This document shows positions 1 to 5,513 of a DNA stretch of 5,684 bases, piece by piece. Positions within the stretch are counted from its first letter, which is position 1; each line of letters opens with the position of its first letter. A program made the translations under genes and the position numbers. Below the pieces are notes generated by a model. The model made no database searches. It was given only the letters and a program-made list of their open reading frames with translations, and was not told the DNA's origin. The stretch lies in assembly GCA_024643445.1 (NCBI GenBank), contig JAHEMX010000267.1, positions 1 to 5,684 of the forward strand, given 5' to 3'. Origin of the DNA: Desulfobulbaceae bacterium (GTDB lineage: Bacteria > Desulfobacterota > Desulfobulbia > Desulfobulbales > Desulfocapsaceae).

Positions 1-173
1 AATACAAAAAGGTTCAGAGCTGTTCCATCCTTGAGGGCCAGTTTGCCCTTCAAAAAAGGGTGGCTGCCAAGGGCTTCGAGCAACCGCAACAGATGGGCAA
101 CTTTTTCAAGCACGTCCGGTCTGAATCCCGTCGCTTCTGCTTGTGCTGTCAACTTTTCGTGAGAAATTATCAC
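1..173 (-). CDS. abiEii: AbiEii-family nucleotidyltransferase toxin, N-terminal part (runs off left edge)
   Basis: This is the first 57 codons of the toxin of a type IV toxin-antitoxin system. AbiEii proteins are DNA-polymerase-beta-like nucleotidyltransferases; GTP binding is reported for AbiEii and tRNA modification for the related MenT toxins (known for the family, not visible here). The start is GTG at 173-171, whose GTGA overlaps the antitoxin stop by 4 bp, indicating translational coupling. The peptide begins (M)ISHEKLTAQA and continues with LEKVAHLLRLLEAL and KGKLALKDGTALNLF. The last is the family's motif I (usually KGGTALNLF), with Asp in place of the first Gly. The following conserved stretch with the catalytic acidic residues lies outside the window, so activity cannot be judged. 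Family assignment is strong because motif, neighbour and overlap all agree. Confidence 0.85.
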   Translation of the reverse strand, partial: MIISHEKLTAQAEATGFRPDVLEKVAHLLRLLEALGSHPFLKGKLALKDGTALNLFV

Positions 174-976
174 AGCACTTCTCCCCAGGTCCGCTCGAAT
201 AAATCAACGGGAACCACCAGATTCCAATCCGTGACAACCTTCCCCGATTTTCTGTTGGAACTATCCAGGTAATGTGGCTGCCTGGGGCGATGATCACGAA
301 GAGGTCCCAGATGACTCTCTTCGACCATCAGCGATTCACGATGCTGTTGCAGATAGAAGCCAACCTTGGCGATTGTTGTCGCGTTGCCAAGTAGAAGAGC
401 ATATTCAACCACTTGATCGAGATCGAAGAATTCGATCGCTTCCAGTGAACGCCATATTTCTTCCCAGCTACCTGAAAGATCTGGTCGATCCAAGACATCC
501 ACCAGAGTCCGCTCAAGGCAAGTGACCCGAACTTCCAGACCAACACGATCAAAGGCGATAGTGCCAAAGTCCTCTTTTCCTGCACGACAGAGTGCCCGGG
601 GAAATGTGACACCACGGAATACATTGGAGCGGAAAGTAACAGGGGGAACAGGGAGAGACGCTAAATAGGTGAGATGCTCCCGTATTGAATAGGCGTAACC
701 ATGGACTTCTAAAGCCGTATGGTGTGACAATACGGCATCCGCTGTTAGTCTGGCGGCAATAAGAAAGGGATCAACCGGATACGAATCCGGATCGGCTCCG
801 GTTGGGATAACCGCATACAATCCTCGGCGAATGAGAATGACGTGTCCGGTTCTCCTATGGTAATTCAGCAGGGATTCTCTCGTTCTGGGGCCTGTTTCCC
901 CCAGAGCTGAAAGATGATCGTTGAATTCTTCGCCTGTGAACACCGGGTGTATGCGGAAAAACATTTCGTGTTTCAT
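170..976 (-). CDS. abiEi: AbiEi-family antitoxin / autorepressor of type IV TA system
   Basis: A 268-residue protein of the usual AbiEi length. AbiEi antitoxins protect the cell from AbiEii without direct binding and repress their own operon by binding repeats at the promoter (known for characterised homologues). Numbered from a GTG six bases upstream, residues about 15-75 form the expected N-terminal winged helix ending in the wing motif VILIRRGLYAVIP (48-60). The family's core follows: DPFLIAARL, then DAVLSHHTALEVHG (71-95), and later TCLERTLVDVLDRPDLSGSW (154-173). I chose ATG at 976 because TTTGAG then lies 5 nt upstream; the in-frame GTG at 982 directly abuts that sequence and is less likely. 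The C-terminus (GEVL) overlaps the toxin start. No frameshift or internal stop is present, so the antitoxin appears functional. Confidence 0.88.
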   Translation of the reverse strand: MKHEMFFRIHPVFTGEEFNDHLSALGETGPRTRESLLNYHRRTGHVILIRRGLYAVIPTGADPDSYPVDPFLIAARLTADAVLSHHTALEVHGYAYSIREHLTYLASLPVPPVTFRSNVFRGVTFPRALCRAGKEDFGTIAFDRVGLEVRVTCLERTLVDVLDRPDLSGSWEEIWRSLEAIEFFDLDQVVEYALLLGNATTIAKVGFYLQQHRESLMVEESHLGPLRDHRPRQPHYLDSSNRKSGKVVTDWNLVVPVDLFERTWGEVL

Positions 977-984
977 ATGCACTC

Positions 985-1086
985 AAATTGATTATATTCA
1001 GGATAACACACAATCATCCTATGTGTTATTAGCAATTCTGTCAAATTAAAGCTGGAATAAATTGAATATATTGTTCATAACACATA
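985..1086. repeat. Probable AbiEi operator: inverted ATAACACA repeat plus 28-bp imperfect direct repeat
   Basis: ATAACACA occurs at 1003-1010, inverted (TGTGTTAT) at 1022-1029, and directly again at 1077-1084. The first two form a perfect 8-bp inverted repeat with 11 bp between, enclosing the -10 box. The first and third belong to a longer direct repeat, 985-1012 against 1059-1086, with 22 of 28 positions equal; both carry AAATTGA, TATATT and ATAACACA in the same order. The offset is 74 bp, close to seven helical turns, so bound protein would lie on one DNA face. Operator function is inferred from known AbiEi autoregulation. Confidence 0.6.
1016..1044 (-). promoter_or_regulatory. Promoter of the abiE operon
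   Basis: On the minus strand a consensus -35 TTGACA (1044-1039) is followed after 17 bp by TAGGAT (1021-1016), a four-of-six match to the -10 box. Transcription would start near 1009, giving a leader of roughly 30 nt before the antitoxin ATG. The -10 box lies inside an inverted repeat, which fits autorepression. Confidence 0.65.
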
Positions 1087-1114
1087 TTTTTAATATGGGT
1101 TTCTCTGCAAATTC

Positions 1115-1291
1115 TCATGAAAGATCGGGGTAGCGGCCAAAAACGTACATCTGCTGCTTTCCGTCGAGCCTGTATCGATACAGCCAGCGTTTCAGACCTG
1201 ATTTGGTAATTTCATAACATAGCCCACCAACATCAGCGAGTCGGCAAAGCGCTTTCCTAGTAAGAACCTCCAACACAGTCAGTTTCGACAT
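1115..1291 (-). pseudogene. Tyrosine-recombinase integrase, N-terminal remnant (arm-binding domain only)
   Basis: A 58-codon reading frame opens at ATG 1291-1289 with a good Shine-Dalgarno (AGGTG, 6 nt spacing) and stops at TGA 1117-1115. Its peptide starts MSKLTVLEVL and contains RLADVGGLCYEITKSGLKRW, then YRYRLDGK and FGRYPDLS. These match in order the N-terminal arm-type DNA-binding domain (DUF4102, PF13356) of P4-like integrases, where SDGGGLYL, SGSKLWR, RYRF.GK and G.YP.(V/I)SLAEAR are typical. Full-length relatives have about 400 residues; the core-binding and catalytic domains (R-H-R-Y) are absent. The frame ends exactly where SLAEAR would follow; EFAEKP read past the stop may be a trace of it. 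The fragment lies just outside the abiE control region, suggesting that abiE arrived as cargo near an integrative element. Confidence 0.75.
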
Positions 1292-1370
1292 CTTCGCACC
1301 TCAGTGTGTATTTTGAACGACCAGCTCGTGTTTGTTTTTGAATATACTCACACCTACACCCATCAATTAA

Positions 1371-1410
1371 TGGATTTTTTAGGAGGGCGATGGAACAATA
1401 TGGATGGAAA
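1371..1410. repeat. Four 10-bp-period TGGA-headed units upstream of integrase remnant 1
   Basis: The units are TGGATTTTTT (1371), AGGAGGGCGA (1381), TGGAACAATA (1391) and TGGATGGAAA (1401). The first four bases recur at exactly 10-bp spacing while the rest varies. GTGTGTATTT (1304-1313) and ACTCACACCTACACC (1346-1360) lie between this array and the integrase start. The same layout recurs before the second integrase stump, so this is likely its recombination or arm-site region. Function is inferred. Confidence 0.5.
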
Positions 1411-1418
1411 AAGCCAAT

Positions 1419-1453
1419 AAAAAAAGCCCCAAACCGTTTTCGGCTGGGGCTTT
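1419..1453 (-). terminator. Rho-independent terminator
   Basis: AAAGCCCC (1423-1430) pairs perfectly with GGGGCTTT (1446-1453). Inside is a second stem, CCG/CGG around TTTT. On the minus strand the hairpin is followed by seven U (1425-1419). It would end transcripts coming from the 1604-2107 gene and insulate the integrase. On the plus strand there is no U tract, only CTTTAAAG. A 68-codon frame reads straight through this hairpin and is therefore not credited as a gene. Confidence 0.85.
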
Positions 1454-1454
1454 A

Positions 1455-1476
1455 AAGAGCTTTACTGGAAGCTCTT
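1455..1476. repeat. Perfect 8-bp hairpin abutting the terminator
   Basis: AAGAGCTT (1455-1462) and AAGCTCTT (1469-1476) are perfect inverted repeats with a 6-base loop, starting two bases after the terminator stem. There is no U tract, so it is not a terminator by itself. It could stabilise the 3' end of the transcript, or be a pause or structured-RNA element. The rest of 1477-1603 holds no supported feature. Confidence 0.45.
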
Positions 1477-1603
1477 GGAATATCTCTTGAGCATAACGCC
1501 GAGTTTGGACAAAAAGACCATTTTGCAAGCGGCTCACAGGAATAAGGTTTACCTCAGTATTCACTGTAAAGCTGTTGCTGATCATTCCTGCACCACATTT
1601 TTA

Positions 1604-2107
1604 TCACCTGCTTAGATGCTTATTTTTCTGGCACAAGCAGGCAGTAAGGGTGGAGAATCTGCTTTGCATACTTACCGTATTTTTCCCGGGCCTCCAGGCA
1701 GATCTCCCTTCAATGTAACTGATATCACGATAGATCGATTCTTTCAGTGACAAAGAATAACTTCGGTCAGCCAGCAACTCTCGAAGCTGTTTGTCCAGAC
1801 TGTAGCCCTTCAAACCCCAGGAAGCGGTAAATGACAGGAAAATTGCCTTTCTCAGTTCCGTGTAGAGGATTTCTTCATCACAGAATTCTTCCGCCGTCAA
1901 ATCCTCGATATCATCTCGTCTGCCATTAGCTTTTGCTATTCCCTCCATCATCCGCTGGTTGAATATTGCGTTGAGGGCCTGAAGGCTGTCATCCAGGTGA
2001 ATCCTGCGCGGGGTGACACTGTCAATTTCTGCAGCATTGCTGGACTGAAGAGTGAAAATGGCAGTTGCAAGAAAAACAGCAATTATTCTAATGATAGTAA
2101 ATGACAT
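1604..2107 (-). CDS. Exported protein of unknown function, C-terminus disrupted
   Basis: I do not recognise a named family. The start chosen is ATG 2107 (MSFTIIRI); a TTG start at 2131 only adds a Cys-rich, unlikely leader, and neither has a clear Shine-Dalgarno. Residues 1-26 form a signal peptide with hydrophobic core IIAVFLATAIF and cleavage after SSNAA. The mature part is charged and probably helical, with VTPRRIHLDD, DLTAEEFCDEE and TELRKAIFLSFTASWGLKGY; the coding-like composition ends near YIEG (codon at 1708-1706). Beyond this the annotated frame (RSAWRPGKNTVS...) looks non-coding. The neighbouring frame reads EICLEAREKYGKYAKQ then ILHPYCLLVPEK and stops at TAA 1622-1620. One base lost from a G run at 1706-1708, or an internal deletion, would explain this. 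The product is probably periplasmic, if the gene still works. Confidence 0.55.
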   Translation of the reverse strand: MSFTIIRIIAVFLATAIFTLQSSNAAEIDSVTPRRIHLDDSLQALNAIFNQRMMEGIAKANGRRDDIEDLTAEEFCDEEILYTELRKAIFLSFTASWGLKGYSLDKQLRELLADRSYSLSLKESIYRDISYIEGRSAWRPGKNTVSMQSRFSTLTACLCQKNKHLSR

Positions 2108-2199
2108 AATCAGGCAACAAGCTATGAACAAACAGGGTTAGGCCCTTGACTTTACTATCAATTACAAATACATAAACCGTCAGGTGTGTCACACAAATA

Positions 2200-2268
2200 T
2201 CATACATTCAGGATAAAGCATAGTCTAACCGCGGTTAATAATGCGACTAGAACTGTTTTTCTTTTCAC
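2200..2268 (-). other. Short signal-peptide-like ORF with strong ribosome binding site
   Basis: A GTG at 2268-2266 is preceded by AGAGGTGGG, an almost ideal Shine-Dalgarno about 5-6 nt away. The 22-residue peptide begins MKRKTVLVALLTAV, a typical positively charged and hydrophobic export-signal start, and then stops at TGA 2202-2200. It may be the 5' stump of a lost secreted-protein gene, a leader peptide, or chance. A perfect 12-bp palindrome TAACCGCGGTTA (2226-2237) lies inside it. The rest of the 2108-2356 spacer shows only GTGTGTCACAC (2184-2194), a small palindrome, and a weak hairpin (CTTCG/CGAAG, 2322-2346) after the lipoprotein gene; no convincing terminator was found. Confidence 0.3.
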
Positions 2269-2356
2269 GATTACCCACCTCTAAAGCTCTTTAATCGGAT
2301 TAGACCTGCTCTGCGCTAAATCTTCGATCTTAATTGGATAACGAAGGGTCCTGGAA

Positions 2357-2788
2357 TTATTGATCATCGGCTCTTCGTCGGGCCTGGTCAATTATCAGCT
2401 TGTTTATTTCCACAATGCTCGTGTTGCCGCCTGCCAGGGAGTTCGACTTCGCCGCCAGTGATTCCGCCTGCTGGTATTGTTTTTGCCGCAGTTTGACGTC
2501 TGCCAGGTTTGACCAGAGTATTGCATCTTTAGGGGCGACCCGCAGGCCCCGTTCAAGGGTTGCAGCAGCAAGATCAAGTCTGCCCTGGTCAACCTGTTTC
2601 GCCGCCTGTCGGCTGAAATCGGCTGCGATGGTACCAGTCTGCTGAGGCTCCTGTATTGGCGGTTTGGTCTCCGGCTGTGGATAACGAGTCGGTTGCCTCG
2701 GGGGATAGGTGGCACATCCCTGAAAAAGCAGACAGCTTAATACGCCGAGGGATAACAGGTTGCAAATGGTTTTCACGGTATTGTCCAT
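2357..2788 (-). CDS. TPR-repeat outer-membrane lipoprotein, LpoP-like PBP1b partner
   Basis: A 143-residue lipoprotein. The N-terminus has a hydrophobic stretch (LLSLGVLSCLLF) ending in the lipobox LFQGC, Cys25 being the lipidated residue. Ala at the next position, not Asp, predicts outer-membrane sorting. A Pro/Gln-rich linker (29-50, YPPRQPTRYPQP) could span the periplasm. Two TPR-like helical hairpins follow: about 55-88 (QGRLDLAAATLERGLRVAPKD) and 89-120 (AILWSNLADVKLRQKQYQQAE). It starts 19 bp after the mrcB stop, so the two are almost certainly co-transcribed. In Pseudomonas aeruginosa, LpoP is a small TPR lipoprotein encoded with and activating PBP1b; architecture and position here fit that role. 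This is an inference from context, as TPRs are generic. Confidence 0.8.
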   Translation of the reverse strand: MDNTVKTICNLLSLGVLSCLLFQGCATYPPRQPTRYPQPETKPPIQEPQQTGTIAADFSRQAAKQVDQGRLDLAAATLERGLRVAPKDAILWSNLADVKLRQKQYQQAESLAAKSNSLAGGNTSIVEINKLIIDQARRRADDQ

Positions 2789-2807
2789 AGTTTATACTCA
2801 GCCATTA

Positions 2808-5129
2808 TCATTGAAAGAGGTCAAGGAAGGAGTTGATTCCTTTTTGTATCGTTTGCTGGAGGTCCTTATAACCTCTTCCCGGCGCCTGTTTACAGTAAAC
2901 TACCTCGGGCAGCAGACCGCCGTCAATAAAAGGCAGCGGAGTTGCATGCTCCGCCTTGCATTCCCGGTCGAAAATTTTGCCCGCAGATATATCCGTATAA
3001 TACCACTGTATGTTGTCGGGCGGTTGCGGCTGCAGGGGGGTGGTGACTATTCCGGCCATGGTTTTTGCCCAAACACTCAGGGCACCGGTTGCCCCGGTGA
3101 GACCGGTCGGCTTGTTGTCGTCGCGTCCAACCCAGGCAACGGCAACGTGCTGGCCGCTGAAACCTGCAAACCAGGAATCGCGCAAATTATCCGTGGTTCC
3201 GGTTTTGCCGGCCACGGTCAGCCCATGTGGCAGCAGGTGCTGCAATGCACTGGCCGTGCCTGTAACCGTTACAGCCTGCAGGGCAACTGACAGACAGAAT
3301 ACAGCGCCTGGGTCAACAGCCTGCTGCACAGTCAATGGATAACGTTGCAGAGTGTTGTTCTGTTTATCAGTTACTGCAAGGATAGCCCGCAGAGGAGTCT
3401 TGTAGCCACCGGCGGCAATAGTCTGGTACATCTGCAGGACATCAATGGGCGGCAGTTCAACCGCGCCCAGCAACAGTGACGGGTAGGCGGCGATCTCCTC
3501 CGAGCTGCCAAGTTTTTTCAAGGTATCGACAACAGCATCAAGGCCCAGGTCCATACCCAGCTGCACGGTGGCAACATTATTCGAATGCACCAGCGCCTGC
3601 ATCAGGGGCAGGGGACCATGAAATGTATGGTCATAATTTTCCGGCTGCCAGTCTTTCCTTCCCTCGACAGGTATGTTGAGTGGTGTATCATACAGGGTGG
3701 TCAGAAGATTGTATGATTCAGGCCGGGACAGGGCTGTCAGGAAGACCGCAGGTTTTATAACCGAGCCGATGGGCCTTTTCATGTCCAGGACCCGGTTAAA
3801 TCCAGCCTGCTGAGGAGCACGGTCGCCGACTACAGCTACCACCTCACCCTGGTCCACCGACGCAACGACCATGGCTCCCTGCAATATTTGCCCGGGCTTG
3901 TCTCCTTTTTGTTTTTCGATGGCCGCAAGTTCGCTGGTAAGGCTTTTTTCCGCCTGCTGCTGGATGATAGGATCCAGGGTCGTAAAGATTGACAACCCTT
4001 CACTTCGCAAATCTTCATCCTTGTAGTCCCTCTCCAGCTGTCTTCGGACCAGCTGCAGAAATCCAGGGTACGGTGTTATACCGGATGGTGTTTCCTGGAT
4101 AACGGTAAGTGGGCTGTCCAGCAGAAGTTTAGTTTGCTCACTGTCGGCGTGCTCATCGGAGGCCAGTATTTGCAGCACCTGATTGCGGCGCCCTTTTGCC
4201 CGCTCGGGATGATTTCTTGGATTATAATAAGATGCTCCCTTGACGAGTCCTATCAGCATGGCAATCTGTGCCGTCTCCAGCTCTGCAAGATCACGACCGA
4301 AATAGAACCGGCTTGCCAAGGCAAAACCATGGATAGCACGTTTTCCGTCCTGGCCGAGGTAGACCTCGTTGAGATAGGCCTCCAGGATCTCGTCTTTGCT
4401 GTAATGATATTCCAGTAACAGGGCCATGATGGCCTCGTTTACTTTTCGAAGCAGGGTTTGTTCGCTGGTTAGAAAGATATTTTTTACCAGCTGCTGGGTC
4501 AGGGTGCTCCCACCCTGTACGGTTTCGCCGGCTCGAAGATTGGCAAGGGCGGCTCTGAGAATTGCTCCCGGCCGGACACCCCAGTGATGATAAAAACTCT
4601 TATCTTCGACCAGGAGAAGGGTTCTGATCAGTAATTCAGGGGCATCGGTCAGCTTCATCAATAGCCGATCTTCATTATGGGTCGGGTAAATGGAAGCGTA
4701 CTGGACGGGTTCCAGCCGGAACAGGGAAAGTGATTCTTTGCTGCTGCGATCTGAAAGGCTCGCAACACTATTGTCTCTGATCTGCAGTTCAACAAGAGTT
4801 GCAGCCCGCAAACCTTCCGGGAAAGGGAAAATACGGCTGTTGATGGTAAATATCCGACCTTTAGCATTATACTCACCCGGCTTTCCAGGAACGTCCTCCT
4901 GGCGGTAGTGCAGCAGGCTGAGTTCTTTTTCCAGGTCGCTGGCAGAAAGATGCTGACCGACGTAGAGTTCTAGCGGTCTTGCAAAAATTCGGGCCGGCAG
5001 TTCCCAGCGCCTGCCCTCAAAACGGCTGGTGATCTGTTCATCAAGTTTGAGGACATGCGGTATAGTCAACAGCAGGCAGCCCGCTATCACAAGCAAGAAT
5101 ACGGCTGAAATGAGAGGAAATTTTTTCAT
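2808..5129 (-). CDS. mrcB: Penicillin-binding protein 1B, bifunctional peptidoglycan glycosyltransferase/transpeptidase
   Basis: A complete 773-residue class A PBP that polymerises lipid II and cross-links peptidoglycan in the periplasm. A 3-residue cytoplasmic tail precedes a single membrane anchor (about 4-26); E. coli PBP1b has a much longer tail. Residues about 55-120 fit the UB2H domain, the docking site of activator lipoproteins in E. coli. The GT51 domain shows EDKSFYHHWG (catalytic Glu175), GGSTLTQQLVKN (206-217), LLRKVNEA (second Glu232) and EILEAYLNEVYLG. The transpeptidase domain shows GSVIKP with nucleophile Ser456 and Lys459, SNN (516-518) and KTGTT (642-646). A C-terminal tail carries two Cys (724, 746), reminiscent of the disulfide of E. 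coli PBP1b. ATG 5129 (MKKFPLIS) is the only sensible start, but no clear Shine-Dalgarno precedes it. An integrase stump ends 22 bp upstream. Confidence 0.95.
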   Translation of the reverse strand: MKKFPLISAVFLLVIAGCLLLTIPHVLKLDEQITSRFEGRRWELPARIFARPLELYVGQHLSASDLEKELSLLHYRQEDVPGKPGEYNAKGRIFTINSRIFPFPEGLRAATLVELQIRDNSVASLSDRSSKESLSLFRLEPVQYASIYPTHNEDRLLMKLTDAPELLIRTLLLVEDKSFYHHWGVRPGAILRAALANLRAGETVQGGSTLTQQLVKNIFLTSEQTLLRKVNEAIMALLLEYHYSKDEILEAYLNEVYLGQDGKRAIHGFALASRFYFGRDLAELETAQIAMLIGLVKGASYYNPRNHPERAKGRRNQVLQILASDEHADSEQTKLLLDSPLTVIQETPSGITPYPGFLQLVRRQLERDYKDEDLRSEGLSIFTTLDPIIQQQAEKSLTSELAAIEKQKGDKPGQILQGAMVVASVDQGEVVAVVGDRAPQQAGFNRVLDMKRPIGSVIKPAVFLTALSRPESYNLLTTLYDTPLNIPVEGRKDWQPENYDHTFHGPLPLMQALVHSNNVATVQLGMDLGLDAVVDTLKKLGSSEEIAAYPSLLLGAVELPPIDVLQMYQTIAAGGYKTPLRAILAVTDKQNNTLQRYPLTVQQAVDPGAVFCLSVALQAVTVTGTASALQHLLPHGLTVAGKTGTTDNLRDSWFAGFSGQHVAVAWVGRDDNKPTGLTGATGALSVWAKTMAGIVTTPLQPQPPDNIQWYYTDISAGKIFDRECKAEHATPLPFIDGGLLPEVVYCKQAPGRGYKDLQQTIQKGINSFLDLFQ

Positions 5130-5151
5130 GAAATGAGAGCAATAAAGTTAT

Positions 5152-5340
5152 TTATATCAAATCCGTGAAATTAAGGGATTGTAATCGAAGTAAAATACTA
5201 CCTGTCTTGAAACATACTAGGGAAACATGAACTGTAGCAGAAGGAGCAACGTGTGCAGACAAACCTCCTCCATCTGCAAGAGTGAAAGGCTTTTCTTTGG
5301 GTTTTATGTTTCTAATCTGGATAGCTGAAAGTTTTGACAT
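5152..5340 (-). pseudogene. Second integrase N-terminal remnant (P4-like arm-binding domain)
   Basis: From ATG 5340 the frame reads MSKLSAIQIRNIKPKEKP, then FTLADGGGLSAHVAPS. This matches the start of the DUF4102 arm-binding domain of P4-type integrases (for example TDTQIRNAKPKEKPYKLADGGGLYL). After about residue 36 the similarity ends (TVHVSLVCFKTGSILL...), and the frame stops at TAA 5154-5152. The expected SGSKLWR and YRF.GK segments and the whole catalytic part are missing. The breakpoint is near 5230. The open frame extends upstream to 5421, but that part is the non-coding att-like region. The sequence differs from the remnant at 1115-1291, so it comes from a different integrase. The stump lies 22 bp before mrcB, so the region that should hold the mrcB promoter is partly integrase-derived. 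Confidence 0.72.
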
Positions 5341-5357
5341 TTGCGACCCCACGAAAA

Positions 5358-5401
5358 TGTGTGTATTTGATTCCCTTTGACCGAACACACCCTTACACAC
5401 A
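5358..5401. repeat. Inverted TGTGTGTA / TACACACA pair, probable integrase arm sites
   Basis: TGTGTGTA (5358-5365) and TACACACA (5394-5401) are a perfect 8-bp inverted repeat separated by 28 bp, with a further ACACACCC at 5385-5392. Such TACACAC motifs are common just upstream of P4-like integrase genes. GTGTGTATTT (5359-5368) recurs identically before the other integrase remnant at 1304-1313, about 13-20 bp from each start codon. Arm-site function is inferred. Confidence 0.45.
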
Positions 5402-5411
5402 TAATAGTCAC

Positions 5412-5451
5412 TGGATGTCAATAGACGCTGTTGGCCCGCGTTGGAAACAAA
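5412..5451. repeat. Four 10-bp-period TGGA-like units upstream of integrase remnant 2
   Basis: The units are TGGATGTCAA (5412), TAGACGCTGT (5422), TGGCCCGCGT (5432) and TGGAAACAAA (5442), again at exactly 10-bp spacing. A further related copy, TGGACGTTGGCGGGA, lies at 5497-5511. Period, order and position relative to the integrase start and terminator mirror the array at 1371-1410, although the variable bases differ. Confidence 0.5.
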
Positions 5452-5483
5452 AAAAAACGCAAACCTTTTACAGATGCGGGTTT
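5449..5483 (-). terminator. Degraded Rho-independent terminator
   Basis: On the minus strand AAACCCGCA (5483-5475) pairs with TGCGTTT (5461-5455) if two C are bulged, with a 13-base loop, and runs into a tract of nine U (5457-5449). A perfect partner would be TGCGGGTTT, so this looks like a terminator that lost two G. It occupies the same place relative to the 10-bp units as the intact terminator at 1419-1453. Confidence 0.4.
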
Positions 5484-5513
5484 AAAAATATCCTGATGGA
5501 CGTTGGCGGGATT

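Noticed and set aside
1379..1585. A 68-codon minus-strand frame beginning MISNSFTVNTEV
   Set aside because: It reads through the complete terminator at 1419-1453 and across the integrase-upstream repeat array, has an ill-placed ribosome binding site, and resembles no family I know.
1570..1600. TTCCTGCACCA on the plus strand, resembling a tRNA 3' end
   Set aside because: No matching 5' acceptor strand, T-arm or anticodon arm is found upstream, and it lies just outside the disrupted exported-protein frame; likely chance.
2184..2194. GTGTGTCACAC palindrome as a CRP-type site
   Set aside because: CRP sites need TGTGA-N6-TCACA spacing; here the arms are separated by one base and no promoter is evident.
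2322..2346. CTTCG/CGAAG hairpin downstream of the TPR lipoprotein as an operon terminator
   Set aside because: The stem is short with an internal bulge and no U tract follows in the minus-strand direction.
2760..3342. Long plus-strand frames opposite mrcB
   Set aside because: They are antisense shadows of the mrcB and lipoprotein genes, with no ribosome binding site or recognisable protein.
5341..5421. N-terminal extension of the second integrase frame (MTSSDYYVCKGVFGQ...)
   Set aside because: The family starts at MSKL (5340). The extension translates the TACACACA and TGTGTGTA motifs of the non-coding upstream region.
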